Positions 47,373 through 59,450 of a stretch of DNA of 64,000 nt are shown here, piece after piece. The notes beneath the pieces are model-generated. The model worked only from the letters and a program-made list of their open reading frames with translations. It was not told the DNA's origin and made no database searches. Source of the DNA: Acanthochlamys bracteata (lineage: Eukaryota; Streptophyta; Magnoliopsida; Pandanales; Velloziaceae); the NCBI GenBank assembly GCA_019914995.1, contig CM034129.1, forward strand, positions 3,919,725 through 3,983,724, in the 5' to 3' direction. The position numbers and the translations under genes are program-made. How positions within the stretch are numbered: the first letter of the stretch is position 1; the number at the start of each line of letters is the position of its first letter.

Positions 47373-48744
47373 CTGAGCTCGCTTTGTTGTATATACAGCA
47401 ATTTTTAGAGACCTAGTATCCTTCCTGAGTTGTAAATTAATGCATCTTTTTCTTACCCTCATTTCCTTTTCATTTTGGTAATAGATGTGGTCCGATGGCA
47501 TCTGCAGTTTTCGCAGTTCCATCTTTGTCATAAAATAATACGGAATGTTACTGGATCATCAAAATTTTGTGATTATTCGAATTTTGCGTGAGTGATATAT
47601 CAAAGAGGTATGTGCTGAGCGTCACAACGCCCATACCTCTCAACTTTTGATAATATCCTGGCTGTTAAACTATGTTCTTCAGAATATTTGATTCAAATCA
47701 ACTACAGTGCTTTATATCTTTTCTGATTCTCAATCTGCTAGTCAGTTCTTAGCGAGTTAGATTGTCTTCTTTTGCATTCTAAAGTGATTTTTTTCACTAA
47801 TGAACTGAAGTGATTCAAATCAACTACAGTGCTTTATATCGTTTCTTCTACAATAATTTACTTTCTATAGTTTATATTTTAGAACTTGTTTTTCTTAGCT
47901 AATCATTATGAAAAGAACACACTATTATAACTTACTTTTTTTCATAAGAATTTACTTTCAGTTATATAAGGAAATATAAAAAATTACTTTTAATTTATTA
48001 TTTTATAAAGAACATAAAAGTTAAATTTTCTATTAGTAATTTATTTTTTTGTAATCTTGTTTTTGCTAAAAGAATATATTTTTAGATCCTTTTTTAATCA
48101 TATAAAGTCTGTTTTATGAATTTGAGTTTTGTAAAAGTAAAATTTGTGAAAAATAAAGTTAGTGAAAGTAGAGTATTGGATGGTACTTGAAACAAGATAA
48201 ATAAAATTTGATGTTAGATTTTAGTAAAAATAAAATTTAATGTGAAAATATAAATAAATTTAGAATGATAATTGAAATATATTAAACATCGATTATTAAA
48301 TTTAAAATCTGAGGTAATTGAAATATGCTTTGTTGTTAAAACATCACGAATAAATAAGAGGCTATTTTTAGCTGGCAGTTCTATTGGATCGGAAAAATGT
48401 GTAGACTTGTGTTTTCTAAATCCAGTATCTACATGTCAACACCCAAAAGGTGTTCTATCTCAAGACAACGTACGACAAACAAATGTACACTATACTGTAA
48501 AGCGTATCCGAGATGGTATTTTTGTAAAATCGGCTTTAGAGAAACGAACTGTATCCGTAGTAGGAATGGTGAAATACTGTAAACTGTTGCGTATATGTAT
48601 TACAAAATTTTTTGTTTAGCTCGGTAGGGTTAGCTGGTAGCAAATCCAACACGAACCCAGTCCGCGTGGATCTGAAACAAAGCGAACTGGCGCAGGCTTA
48701 TACCCGAATCCTCCTCAGTTTTCAGTAGCATTACAGTGAACCGA
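47373..48744. other. Intergenic region, kinase 3' end to NUP88 start
   Basis: Holds the kinase 3' UTR and the NUP88 promoter. 47.9-48.3 kb is AT-rich. A 115-codon open frame at 48272-48619 has no recognisable family and only partial codon character, so it is not called as a gene. The last 150 bases become GC-richer towards the NUP88 start. Confidence 0.4.
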
Positions 48745-51700
48745 ATGTCTGGTTACCAACGACAGAAGCAGCAGCACCACCTAATGAAATTGCCCAGAGG
48801 CGGCGGCGGAGAAACAGCAGCATCTCCGTCGAGACGCACGGCGGTGGAATGGGTTCCCCTCGATAAACACCCTGTCTTCTCCTCTCCCGCTGGGTCTGAG
48901 ATAGACCCGTCGACGGCTGCCTGCGGTTGGAACCTAGCGGCTTGGGATGGGCTGTCTTCTCGGTTCTACGTGTGGGACCCGAGCTCTTCTGGGATCCACC
49001 GTCTCTCCCTCCGCTTCTCCGACGACTTCTCTCCTACACTTCTCGAAGCCGCTTATCCTTCTGAGGTATCAAATCAATTTGCCTATGTCTTGTTTTTTAT
49101 GTGTTTATCAATGAATATTTTCGAAAGCCTGTGTTAAGAACATGAAAGCAAATATTGTCAGCTCAATTTTCGTCGACGTTTGACAGTTTGAATAATTGAA
49201 AAAACCAAATTTTGAAATTGAGTATAACCTTTTTTCTTTTTTTTTGTGGTGTTACTGATTGTAAGTTTGAAATTTTGTGAAACAGTTTTTGGTGCCAGGT
49301 GTTGAGATCAAGTCAGCCATCTATCAGATAGGTCTTAACATAGATGGCTCAGCGTTGCTCCTTTATGGGTCACAGGGTGCTTATGCCATATTTTTTCGTG
49401 AAAGGATTTCTTCAGATGATAATACACTAACTTATAGGTATGCAGTGACAGGGAAATTGAAGATAGTGCTGCCTTATTTAGTTTGATGCTTTCGTAATAT
49501 GTCTAGTCGTGTTGCTGCCATACTTGTTTCAGGATTTACCGCTCTAGCATTGAGCTCATTGATAATATTAAATAGATCTTTTCTATTTCTTTTATTTACT
49601 TAAGTGGTGGAAAATTCTTTTGTTATTAATCTATAAACAGGACAAGTTTGGTTGGTCGTCAAATCTACTCTAGCTCCAGCAAAGGGTTAAACATTCTACA
49701 AGTGTGTTGGCACCCTTATAGCAGCAACCATTTGGGCATCTTGTCATCTGATTCAGTATTTAGGTATCTTTTTCCAGAGCTTACATTAACGATTGTGTAA
49801 AAGAGTGTATATGTTTGTATTCTACTTTCTGGTAAATGAATTTTGTGATCCTCCTTCGAGTGTCTCTTGGACTTGCATTTCTTCTATATTTGGTCGTATC
49901 ACTATCACCTGTGCTAGTTTGGAGAGATTAAGTATTGTATCATAAGTCCTTTCAGAAATTGTTAAATAAACTATGTATTTGGTCTTCAGATATAAACTAT
50001 AAATGACTTTTACTTAGGAAACCAAACTTTGTCCAACCTATGTCTTTAACAGACCAATGAGGGAGTCTCTTTGCTGTAAAAATTTAGCAGATTGCAATGT
50101 CTGAGGAGGGCCTGTTTGCAGATTTACCCCTATTTCTTAGTGGCTGCTTCTGAGATTTGTACACATAGGTGCGATTAGCAGAGTGAAGATGAAAAAGTTA
50201 TTTGCTTGCCTCAAATATGAGATTCAGCTTCTTCATTTTATCAATATACACCTTTTATTGCCTTATGCAACTTCTGGTTAAGAGCATGTTAAGGTTTCTC
50301 CATTGTATAAGTATGTGATATACAACCAGAAATTCTTTACGTATATTCTCTTGAAACAAACTATTTGGTCATTAATTTCAGCATGCTTTGTACACTAGCA
50401 CCTGAGGTTGGATAAATATGGTGATAGTGGTGAAGCTTTGTCTACTCTATCAACATTTCAATTGTTGAACTGTTTGTAAGTTAGTAAACATGGTTGAATA
50501 CCATTTATTATTTCTACAGAATATTTGATTTGTCATCAGATTTTGAGCAACCAGAGCAGGAGTATTATCTAGAGCCAGTTGTGGCCCATGGGCATCATAG
50601 TGCTGTGTCCATCTGTCCCCTTGCATTCTCATTTGGTGGGCATCACTTGTGGGACAGATTTTCTGTGAGTATAAAGTTCGCGTTTAGCATATATCTTCTG
50701 GCATTTGTTTTTGTTTTCCTTTGTTGCATTACTTTCCTCAAAGCTTACAGGGCTTTTGATTTTATTCCAAGCAGTTGTTTGACCTAAGCAGATTTTTTGC
50801 AGATTATTTATGTTGTCTTGCTAATGTATGCAAGTCACTATACTAATATGTTTCTCTGTCCTTATAGAAAACAGTGGACTATACTGTTGATGTGCCAATA
50901 AGTTTGTTTACCATTTACTTGTCCTACCTTCCTTCGAGCATATTGCAAACTATTTATATTCTCCTGCGATTGCATCCGAAGGTGTAGCTTCACCTCTGAG
51001 TTACATTGAATTTCCCCTTGAGGATGAGAGGTCACGGTACTGACTATAATTCATTCAAAATTTTTTGAAACAATTATAAGAAAGCAATATTACCTAACTT
51101 CGATATTTGGAGTATATAATATAATGATCGAATATAATGTGTTTTATTCTTAAAATGTACTTATAATTATCTTTCTGTTCAATTTTGGCAGCATGTTTTT
51201 GGAGTTCCACTTCAGCCTGACATTTAAATTTCCTTATCTTGGTTGTTATTGATTTCTCTGATGAGATTGTTGATCTCCCTGCAGGTATTTTTTTTGTTCA
51301 GTGATGGTTCAGTATATGTTATTTGTCCAGTTATCCCTTTTGGAAGGTATGGTTCCGAAATACCTGACATATCTTTTAGGTCTATTGTGAATAGGATGTT
51401 GCATGCTCAATTAGTTGTCTTATATGTAAACTCTTCTTTTGGGCATGTAAAACGAATTGTGTTAAAGATCAGCCAATGATAGAAATAAGTTGTTTAAACT
51501 GGCCCAATGTGGACAAGTCTGGTCAAAAAAATTAGGATGGGGATTTCACTAGTTGCGACTTTCTGTTATCAATTGTGGCAAAAGTTACTCCTTTCCTACC
51601 ATCTAGCCTTCTGTTGTTTATCTTTCTCTTAAGGGAGACTGAGAAGTCTATGTCTCATGCTTACATCACCTCTTAGCTCAAATAAATGCGTAGGATTTTA

Positions 51701-54656
51701 AAATTGTAGAGTATATTTTGTTTTCTGGAGAGAGATAGTGCTAATGAGTTTTCGCCTTATCTATTGATTTCTGCATTTTAATTTTTTCGTTATACTTTTG
51801 CAATTCTGATCTTCCAATATAAGTGCCTATCTTCGATGTGGAGTATGTTACACCTTTCAGATTTTGTAGTTACGGTCGGCAGTCCCAGCTCTTAGATTTC
51901 TACACCGTACTTTGCAGTCTATGTAGTTGGAAGTATATCAAAGGTATCTATGAGGATGTCAGAACATTTGGATTGAAGTCCTCTAATCCAAAAGTCCTGA
52001 GGAATTCAAACTTGGCTATTGCATGGTTGGAAGCAACATTTCCTGAGCTAGCTGACTGGTCAAGTCTAGACAGCAACATATTAGTATCAAGAGCTCATCC
52101 TTATACCCATTTAGATGCATCTCTAGTGTTACAGGTACGGTGCAATCTCATAGTTCTAGTATCAATTGCTGATATTAGTGGGCATCTCGAGGGGAAGCTG
52201 CACATTGTTATCTTTATATTAGTACTTGCTTCTGCTAAATTGAACTCTGTACTCAAGGGCCTCTTCGGGACTTACAGCTGTGCAGTATCGCTCATTATAA
52301 GAACTGGATTGAGAAAGGAACATTTTATAACTTCTGTTACTATGTATTGGTCATGGTACAATAGTCGTGGTGAAAACTATAAGGATGATGTTTTACAAGT
52401 GTAATGCTGAGTGCGTGTATGAAAGTGTGCCATTTTAAGAATGCTTGCTTTTATACTGATTTCTGGTTAAGCATAAAAAACCCCTGCATTCTTTTAGACT
52501 TGATTCTGATGAGTTGTGTTATTTTAAATGCATCTGATTGGAACTGGAGCTTAAGGAACTGGGGGTTACGTCAACACATTTACATGTGCAAGTATGCACA
52601 ATTCCTTCTTTGTGTAGTATATCTTCTGTGAAATTGATTTGCTCACTAACATGCAAATACAATCCTATTGTCATTAGCTTTCTTTAAATTCAGAAAGGTT
52701 TCTCCTTCTCACCAAATACTAAAACAAGTCTCCTTCAATGTTTGCTTTTTCATTTGTGATGCTGAGATTTCTTTATTTATCCGGTGGTCAAATTTTTTTG
52801 GAGCTGATATTTCCACTTATAGAATTCTAAACACATGTATTTTCTCTGGAGTTGTTTAGACTTCAACCATTCTTTTTCTGCTGCGATGATTGAAGTTTTG
52901 TGTGCAGGGTCCTCTCTGCAGAATCCATGCTGGTGATAATGATGATTCTGAATTTTACAAAACAAACTTGGACGGCAGAGCAGTAGCTTTTCTTTATAGC
53001 TCTGTTGGCAAAGATTCAATCATTGTAATTGCTTGGAAGAGTGGGTATTTGCAGGTTGATGCCTTGGCAGATGAAATTCAGCCTGCCTGGAATTGTGGTA
53101 GCCATCCTCGTGTTCGTCTTGATTCACAAAACGGCATAACAGGAGTTGCTATTATCTGTGAGTCAAGTATGCAGGAACTACCTTCAAGAGTCCTCGGACA
53201 AGCGCTTAGTCAGGAAGTGCATAGTGGTGACGGAGAGGACATTGCTTGGTTGGGTTGCCCTCCTCCTCTTTTAAGGCTTGCTATTGTTGACCTGGCCTTA
53301 CCAAAAGAAGCTTTGACAAATAGTCCTCTCTCTTTGTTTGCCGACCCCATTGTTCTGGAAAGATTTTATTGTCTGCATGGTGGAGGTATAGATGTAATAT
53401 CTCTTCATTTTTTACCTTTCGCACAACCTAGTCTCAACACATTCAAGATTTCAAAACCACCTTCTGTATTTCCTCTTCTAAATACCTGCCATGGAGGATC
53501 TTTCTCGCCAAGTATCTGTGGTTTTGCTGCCGTTGCTGATTCATCTGGGCAGTTCCAAATTGTTGGAATTACTACCTCTTTTGAGTGCATTGTGCTAGAG
53601 GCAGTGCCATGGAAGGAAGTGCACCCATATAATTTGGACTTAGACGTGAAGGCGACCAGACAAGCTGACTCTCTATTCCCCGAGTTTATTAGCGAGGAGC
53701 TTCTTAGTGGACCAAAGCCCATAGCGCTCCCTGTTTCTGTGACTTCCAATTCTGTCACTGCTGATTCAATTGGACGTCGGTCAACTCTTCATCACTACAT
53801 CAAGCTTTTCCATGAAAACTATGTGGAATATGCGCATAAGGTAACAACATGCTTATTATAATTAAAATCAGTTTCTTTCTTGCCATTGGAAAGAAATGTA
53901 GCCTACCCAATCTAGTGTAGGCTTAGCTGCTGTTGTTTTTTCTGCCATTGGAACTAGGCCAAAGCTGAGTTTTACATGTAGTTCCACTCCATGGCAATGG
54001 GTTTCTGGAGTTTCCAGCTGCAGCAAAGTTTGTGATTCTTTTTTAACAATTTACTTCATGGTTGGCCAGGTATACGTTGTGTTGAAACAGCACAAGGATC
54101 ATTTGAAGGCCATCATGGAAGACCAGCACAAACGCTTAACTGAGGCCAAGCAGATCTTATCTACTATAGAAGGAAAGGAGCATGGTATAAATGAACGGAT
54201 AAACCATGCATATTTGGTGCACAGAAATTTGGAAGAACGCCTCCACAATTTCAAGACGTTGCCTGGAGCGAACAAGAAGCCACTTTCGAAAGCAGAACGT
54301 GACTTCAAGACACAGCTCGGTACTACTCTTTGCTCGAGTGTTTTTTTTTTCTTTTTTTCATTTTATCTATCAAAGTGGTCTGGTTGATCTCACTTCTTTG
54401 CGTGACTGTAGAGAGATTCGCTGATTTCGAATTGGATGCACTGCAATGTTCTGTTGATGCTCTTACTGCAAGGTTGAGGAGATATACTCAATCATCTAGT
54501 ATAGAGAAACGAACTGCTGGAAGGATACGGAAGGATGTTCCACGCAGTCAGATTACTCAACTGAAGTCATCCTTAGATCATCTAACAAATATGAACACCG
54601 AAATTACGGAGAAGTTGAAGCTCATCGAACATGAATTGGCTAGCAAAGAGAGATAG
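48745..54656 (+). CDS. NUP88: Nuclear pore complex protein NUP88/MOS7
   Basis: Cytoplasmic-side nucleoporin. In Arabidopsis MOS7 is needed for nuclear retention of defence regulators and for NES-dependent export control. Nine exons: 48745-49065, 49286-49437, 49641-49763, 50520-50664, 51285-51346, 51918-52134, 52908-53840, 54070-54319 and 54412-54656, in phase, 815 residues, close to the Arabidopsis 810. The N-terminal part is a beta-propeller with VEWVPLDKHPVF, HLGILSSDSVFRIFDLSSDF, PEQEYYLEPV and SFGGHHLWDRFSVFFLFSDG. LAIAWLEATFPEL and HPYTHLDASLVLQ follow. The large exon 7 encodes VDALADEIQPAW, GCPPPLLRLAIVDLALPK and KLFHENYVEYAHK. The C-terminal 170 residues form a predicted coiled coil. 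The start is the ATG at 48745; an in-frame GTG lies three codons upstream. Confidence 0.94.
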
Positions 54657-55239
54657 ATGCATGTACCGTTAGTTTTGTAAGGAAATATCTTTCAAAATTA
54701 TCCCTTTAGGATATTTGCCGTCTTTTGAATTCTATCATCCTACAATTTTGTCTACCAAAAGAATAAAGATTGACCGATTTGGTACTGCATGTTATGTTGA
54801 ATTTGGTTGAAATTTCTCTGTACCTACCTTTACACACCAAAGAGATCCTTAGCAAGATACAGCAGCAGCGTGATCCTGTCCTGCAAAATTTTGCAAGATG
54901 ACTACAGCTAGACAACGAAGCTAATAAATTTGCGACATCATAAAATCTTCTGAAGATTTACTTGACGGCGGTTGTATGCTCATTTTAACAGAATAGAAGA
55001 GAATTCATTCAGGTCACGCAAAGAAAATCTTGACAAGTTGAAACTTGGTGAAGAAAAACCTGATCATCTCTGAAGGTTTTCAGTTTCTTTTTATTTTTCG
55101 GGTGAGTGAAAAGGTTTTAATTTTTACTGTGATCGTTTTGGGAACTATATATATAAGTTAAATGGACACAGGGAAAGGAATTTGAGAAGAAGAAGAAGAT
55201 GTGAAGTAGCAGCAGAATGAATTTGTGGGTGATGAGCAG
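54657..55239. other. NUP88 3' region and spacer
   Basis: NUP88 3' UTR followed by a spacer leading to the MAPDA relic. A sequence at about 55140-55215, with TATATATAAG and a GAAGAAGAAGAAG run, may be the old promoter and leader of that relic. Nothing else is seen. Confidence 0.4.
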
Positions 55240-57200
55240 ATGAATCTGTCAAAGATTGAACCCCATACCCACTTCAAAATGGATCTGTTCGACACTCTAC
55301 TGTAAGTGATTACTGATTAGATTACTGTTCTATTCAAACCGATTTTTTTGTTCTCGATTTTCAATGTCTCGTGCTCGGTTGGGTCTTCATACGAAATCGA
55401 ATTCTGTGTTTTTGTTTTTCTTCTTTCGCGCACCGACATAAGTTTATTATTTTTCCTGAATTGAATGGAAAATGTTTCTTTGAATTTTTACTTTCACTGG
55501 GATCTGATTTTGTTAGTTCAGGATCATTGAAAATAGGTCCCCGGAACTGAGTTCCGACCGGTGCGTAGAATGCTTTCAGAGTAACGTGTAGTAGTCAACT
55601 AGGAAGAAATCAAGTTCCCAAATCAAATGCAAGACTATTTAGTATTTCATGCAATTTGGAAGGATCTCCTACTATTTTTTCCTTTTTATTGTTTTACTCA
55701 GGTTATTCGTGAGTGGACTTGTATCATCTGCTACCTTATTCCCATTTTATTCTCGTATGCAGAGAGCTTGCAAAGGCTTGGGTGAGAAAGGCATTATTGA
55801 CTTCGAGAATGTGAAGCATATAATATATAAATGTATGTTTCTGCTCCTTCATCAGCACAAGTTTACAAATTTTGTCAGGGTATGTGTTGTAATTTGTGTA
55901 TGATGAGAAAGTAGTAGGGTTATTACCATTTCCATACTACATAGTTTGCTAATTATAACCATTTAAGGCACATACCCACGCAAGAAACATATTGCTCCCT
56001 ATGCGTGATACATACGCGCTTCCCTTTCTGTTAACTAAAACCGTCTGTATGCTAAATCTTATTACCGTACAAGTAATCCGTGAAACCTCTTACAGTTTCC
56101 AACTCTATCAAGCTGAATTAATAGTCCTTAATAAAAAATGAGGTATAGCATGTAGCAAACATAGAGACGTTGCATTTTGGATAAAATGATTGATATGTAT
56201 CCTCTGTGGCAAAAAGGAGATCTTGGATTGAGTGTAGATATCCAAGAATGATTCACTTGATTTGGACTTTGTTTTGTAGATGGTCGTTCTCTACGGGAAT
56301 GTTTCAAGCTCTTTGACTTGTATCACATACATACCACTGACCATGCAAAGGTAACAAGGATAAATAAGTAAGACAGGTTCACCTTTACGGAGATTGCATT
56401 CATACTATATTTGAAACGCATGCTTCTTCATTACAGGTTGTTGAGGATTTTGCAGCTGAAAATGTCATTTATCAGAACTCAGAGCAACTCCAAAGGTATA
56501 GTGTTTCCACATACCGACTTCTAAATAGTGAAATTCCTTAAATCCTCTATAAATTTATCTAGCACTTACTAGTGCCGAGTCCTTTTTTCTTTACTACAGC
56601 AAACTGATGCCAAAGGAATGACTAAAAGCTTTTACATGAAAGGAGTTTTTAATGGTTTAAGAGCTGTTGATACTGTTGACATCCCTTTTCTTCCATCTGG
56701 TTTGAGCACTGAGAATATGGCAGATTCTGAAGGACTAAACAGTTCCGGTGATGGAAATAATAAAAAGAAGACAGATGCTTGCAGTGACCCAGGAGACTGC
56801 TGCAGCTGCAATAGCAACTGTGGGCCTAAGTCAAGAGCTTGTCAGAGATTCTTAGCTTTGGCAATTCGGAATTAGCTTTTTGCCTTTCTCAGGCCATCAC
56901 TTAACTTAGGATTCTTCCATCAAAAGGTTAATTTTGGCAGTGGCAATGAGGGACGTTGGTAGATGGCTTTGATCTCTCTGGTGATCCCATTGTTGGCAAA
57001 TGGTATGATTCACCATACTATCTGCTGCACTGATATACAAGAAATAATCTCAGTAGATTAAACCCCTTTTGGTTTATTGCAGGCAGACTTCCATTCCTGC
57101 TCTAAAATATGCCAAGGAACAACGAGTTCCCCTTACTGTCCAGATCGTCTATAGTGCTATCTCAAAGATTTATGCAACTGCTGATGTTAGTTTGTATAGT
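55240..57200 (+). pseudogene. Broken N6-methyl-AMP deaminase (MAPDA/ADAL) gene
   Basis: The intact enzyme removes the methylamino group from N6-methyl-AMP, protecting cells from modified RNA breakdown products. Similarity comes in order: LSKIEPHTHF with the metal-binding His-x-His (55240-55301), GEKGIIDFENVKHIIYK (55763-55832), RSLRECFKLFDLYHIHTTDH (56280-56350), VVEDFAAENVIY (56437-56494), KGMTK-type segment, FNGLRAVDTVDIPFLP and STENMADSEG (from 56600), then AMRDVG, a GFDLSGDPIVGKW frame and IPALKYAKEQ near 56940-57120. Segments are joined by intron-like gaps with GT and AG ends. At least four frame changes are needed, near 55780, 56475, 56770 and 56970. The C-terminal half, with the remaining catalytic His and Asp residues, is not found. 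Confidence 0.88.
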
Positions 57201-57731
57201 TAGTAACATGTTCATCGGATAAGATTATTGCAGCAGTGGGTTCCCTAACATTCACGATTCAAAACATGAAAATATACATTTGCTTCAATAACCAGAGTGA
57301 TTACAAGATATGGCATTCTTTATTTAGATACCATCAGGTATACTCCGATTGTAGAATGCTGTAATGCAAATCTTCAGCTGTTTTATATTTGCGTACTCTT
57401 GTGAAGACAACTTTTTTCTTCTTGTCTATATAACTCCTGCCACATATACTGCAGAATTAGACCAACTGCTACAAGCTGCATAAGGTTATGTACTTTGAAG
57501 AAAACAGGTACAGCAATAACGAACAATTTGCAATAGTTTCACATACCCAATTATGCTCTACTCAGATAGTTTGTCAACAATAACAGTTTCCAGAATCTAG
57601 TAAACAAGGCAAGCCAACAAGCCTACTGGACTGATTTTCCATAGAGTACATTTCAGGACTAGGAACAAATATCAAAGATAACAGGTAGCAAAAAGTCCAA
57701 CCAACAGATTAATCTCTAAGCGTCATCTGGA
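57201..57731. other. Spacer with DSS1 3' region
   Basis: AT-rich, with the DSS1 3' UTR (minus strand) at its right end. I could not trace the missing C-terminal half of the deaminase relic here. No gene is seen. Confidence 0.4.
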
Positions 57732-59450
57732 TTAATTCTTTCCTGAATTGCTCTCAAGTTCCTTCTTCAACTGTAGTGAGAAATCATCATTGACGTCATC
57801 ATCATCCCAATCATCTTCCCACTGCTGCAAAGCTTCCTTCCCTTCTTCAATGTCATCCCACTCTGCGGAATCCAATACAAAGTCAATTCTTCCTTGTTCT
57901 TTCTTAAGTTGGGAGGGTAGATCAGAAACATCTACAGCTTGACATTCCATATGATAGTCATCTAGAGAACATATTTAAAGAAAAGGCGAGTGCATCTTAC
58001 CAGGAAGTAACAACATCATCAGGAGTAACTATACTTAAATATTCAAGATTGAAGGAAAGAAACAGGCTTACGACGATTCATCAGCTATACATTTGACTCT
58101 CTCAAGTAGTGACTTTATTGCACGAAATCATGGGGTCTATAATCACTTAACAACAGTTACCCTATCACCAAAAGTCAGCAGGTAAGGCATCTCAATCTGG
58201 GGAGAGTGAACATGAGAGGCAGTGTTTCTAGCTGGAAAACAATTGCCTAACTACAGTCACCAACAAATTATCTTACTCAAAAAAGGAACCATAACCTTTC
58301 AAGGAAGCCTCAGCACAACACTGCACAGGTGTTGGTGAAATCACCAATGAAGTTACTCCACTCACACCATCCTGAGTGATATAAGTGAATAAGCAGAGTC
58401 TAAGGCTGAAGATACAAGCTTGATTCTTTTACCTTTCTACATCTTACTTACAAGTGGTTAAAATTTTGCTAAATTGTGATATAATACTGCTGACATGTCA
58501 ATGTCTCGTTTGGATATGTTTTGGAAAGAATACTTACCATTCATAGTTGCTGGATAGGGAGCAAAAGCATTGTATAAAGCATAAAAAGGAGAAGTTTCCT
58601 ATGGATTGCTCCTAAATTTGCTTCTAAAACTTGCATGAAATAACCAAAAGGTGAAGCAGCTCATATGAAATTTACAAACACTTGCATTGCTTGATGCCTA
58701 TTCCTATCTCAAACTAACTCAAACAAAAAAGTTCAAAAAGTTAATTTATTTGATTGAGCAGTTGGCAAAAGTTTCCCTCATACTTGGGGAAAACTGAAAT
58801 CAGCAAAGCATCTAGTAAATAAGGAAGCAAAGTGAGCACCCTACTGTTTGATTCCCTGATTGTTCCGTTCCCCCTCCCCCTTAGGAGCATTCAACAAATA
58901 AGTAAAGTCAACAACGCAAATCAACTAATTTTGATTTGCACCAAACCATTTTTCAAGCTCTCCCTAAACCGAGTGTCTGACTTCAGCTTAGCTTAGTGTC
59001 CAGTTACAATAACAGTATATACTAATTTCAACTTACAGAAAAATCTGATCAACCGCGGAACTATGGTTGCCAATATCCAATTCTTCCCTAATTTCATATA
59101 TAAACAAAGATTCTAACACAGACTATGAATTATTAATTAATTAAACAGAAAGGACTGAAATCGTGACCAATAAACTTTAGCTATACATAATCAAAGTAAA
59201 AGTTCACATAAAATAAGCATCCTTTTGAAATACTGATTCAGATCTTAATAATCACAAAGATCGAGATTAGAAACCAGAGAAGGAAACTAATAATATCGAA
59301 TTTCTTAAATCATAGCAAGTTTCTAACAAATTTCCAACAAACAAAATTAGTTTTACCTTCACCGATTTCAAATTCTTCGAACTCGTCTTCGTCCTCGAAC
59401 AGATCGACCTTGGGATCCTCCGCAGCTACTGGCTTCGTCTCTGTTGCCAT
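57732..59450 (-). CDS. DSS1: 26S proteasome subunit DSS1/SEM1
   Basis: Small acidic, mostly disordered protein of the proteasome lid, also found in BRCA2 and TREX-2 complexes. Two minus-strand exons, 59357-59450 and 57732-57862, joined in phase 1 across an intron of about 1.5 kb, giving 74 residues, equal to Arabidopsis DSS1. Exon 1 encodes MATETKPVAAEDPKVDLFED and the acidic DEFEEFEIGE. Exon 2 encodes EWDDIEEGKEALQQWEDDWD, then DDDVNDDFSLQLKKELE. The two Trp-containing acidic motifs are the ubiquitin- and partner-binding segments of the family. An in-frame upstream ATG at 59501 would add 17 residues not seen in homologues, so the ATG at 59450 is preferred. Confidence 0.95.

Noticed and set aside
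48272..48619. 115-codon open frame upstream of NUP88
   Set aside because: No recognisable family, AT-rich flanks and no splice or promoter context. Likely chance.
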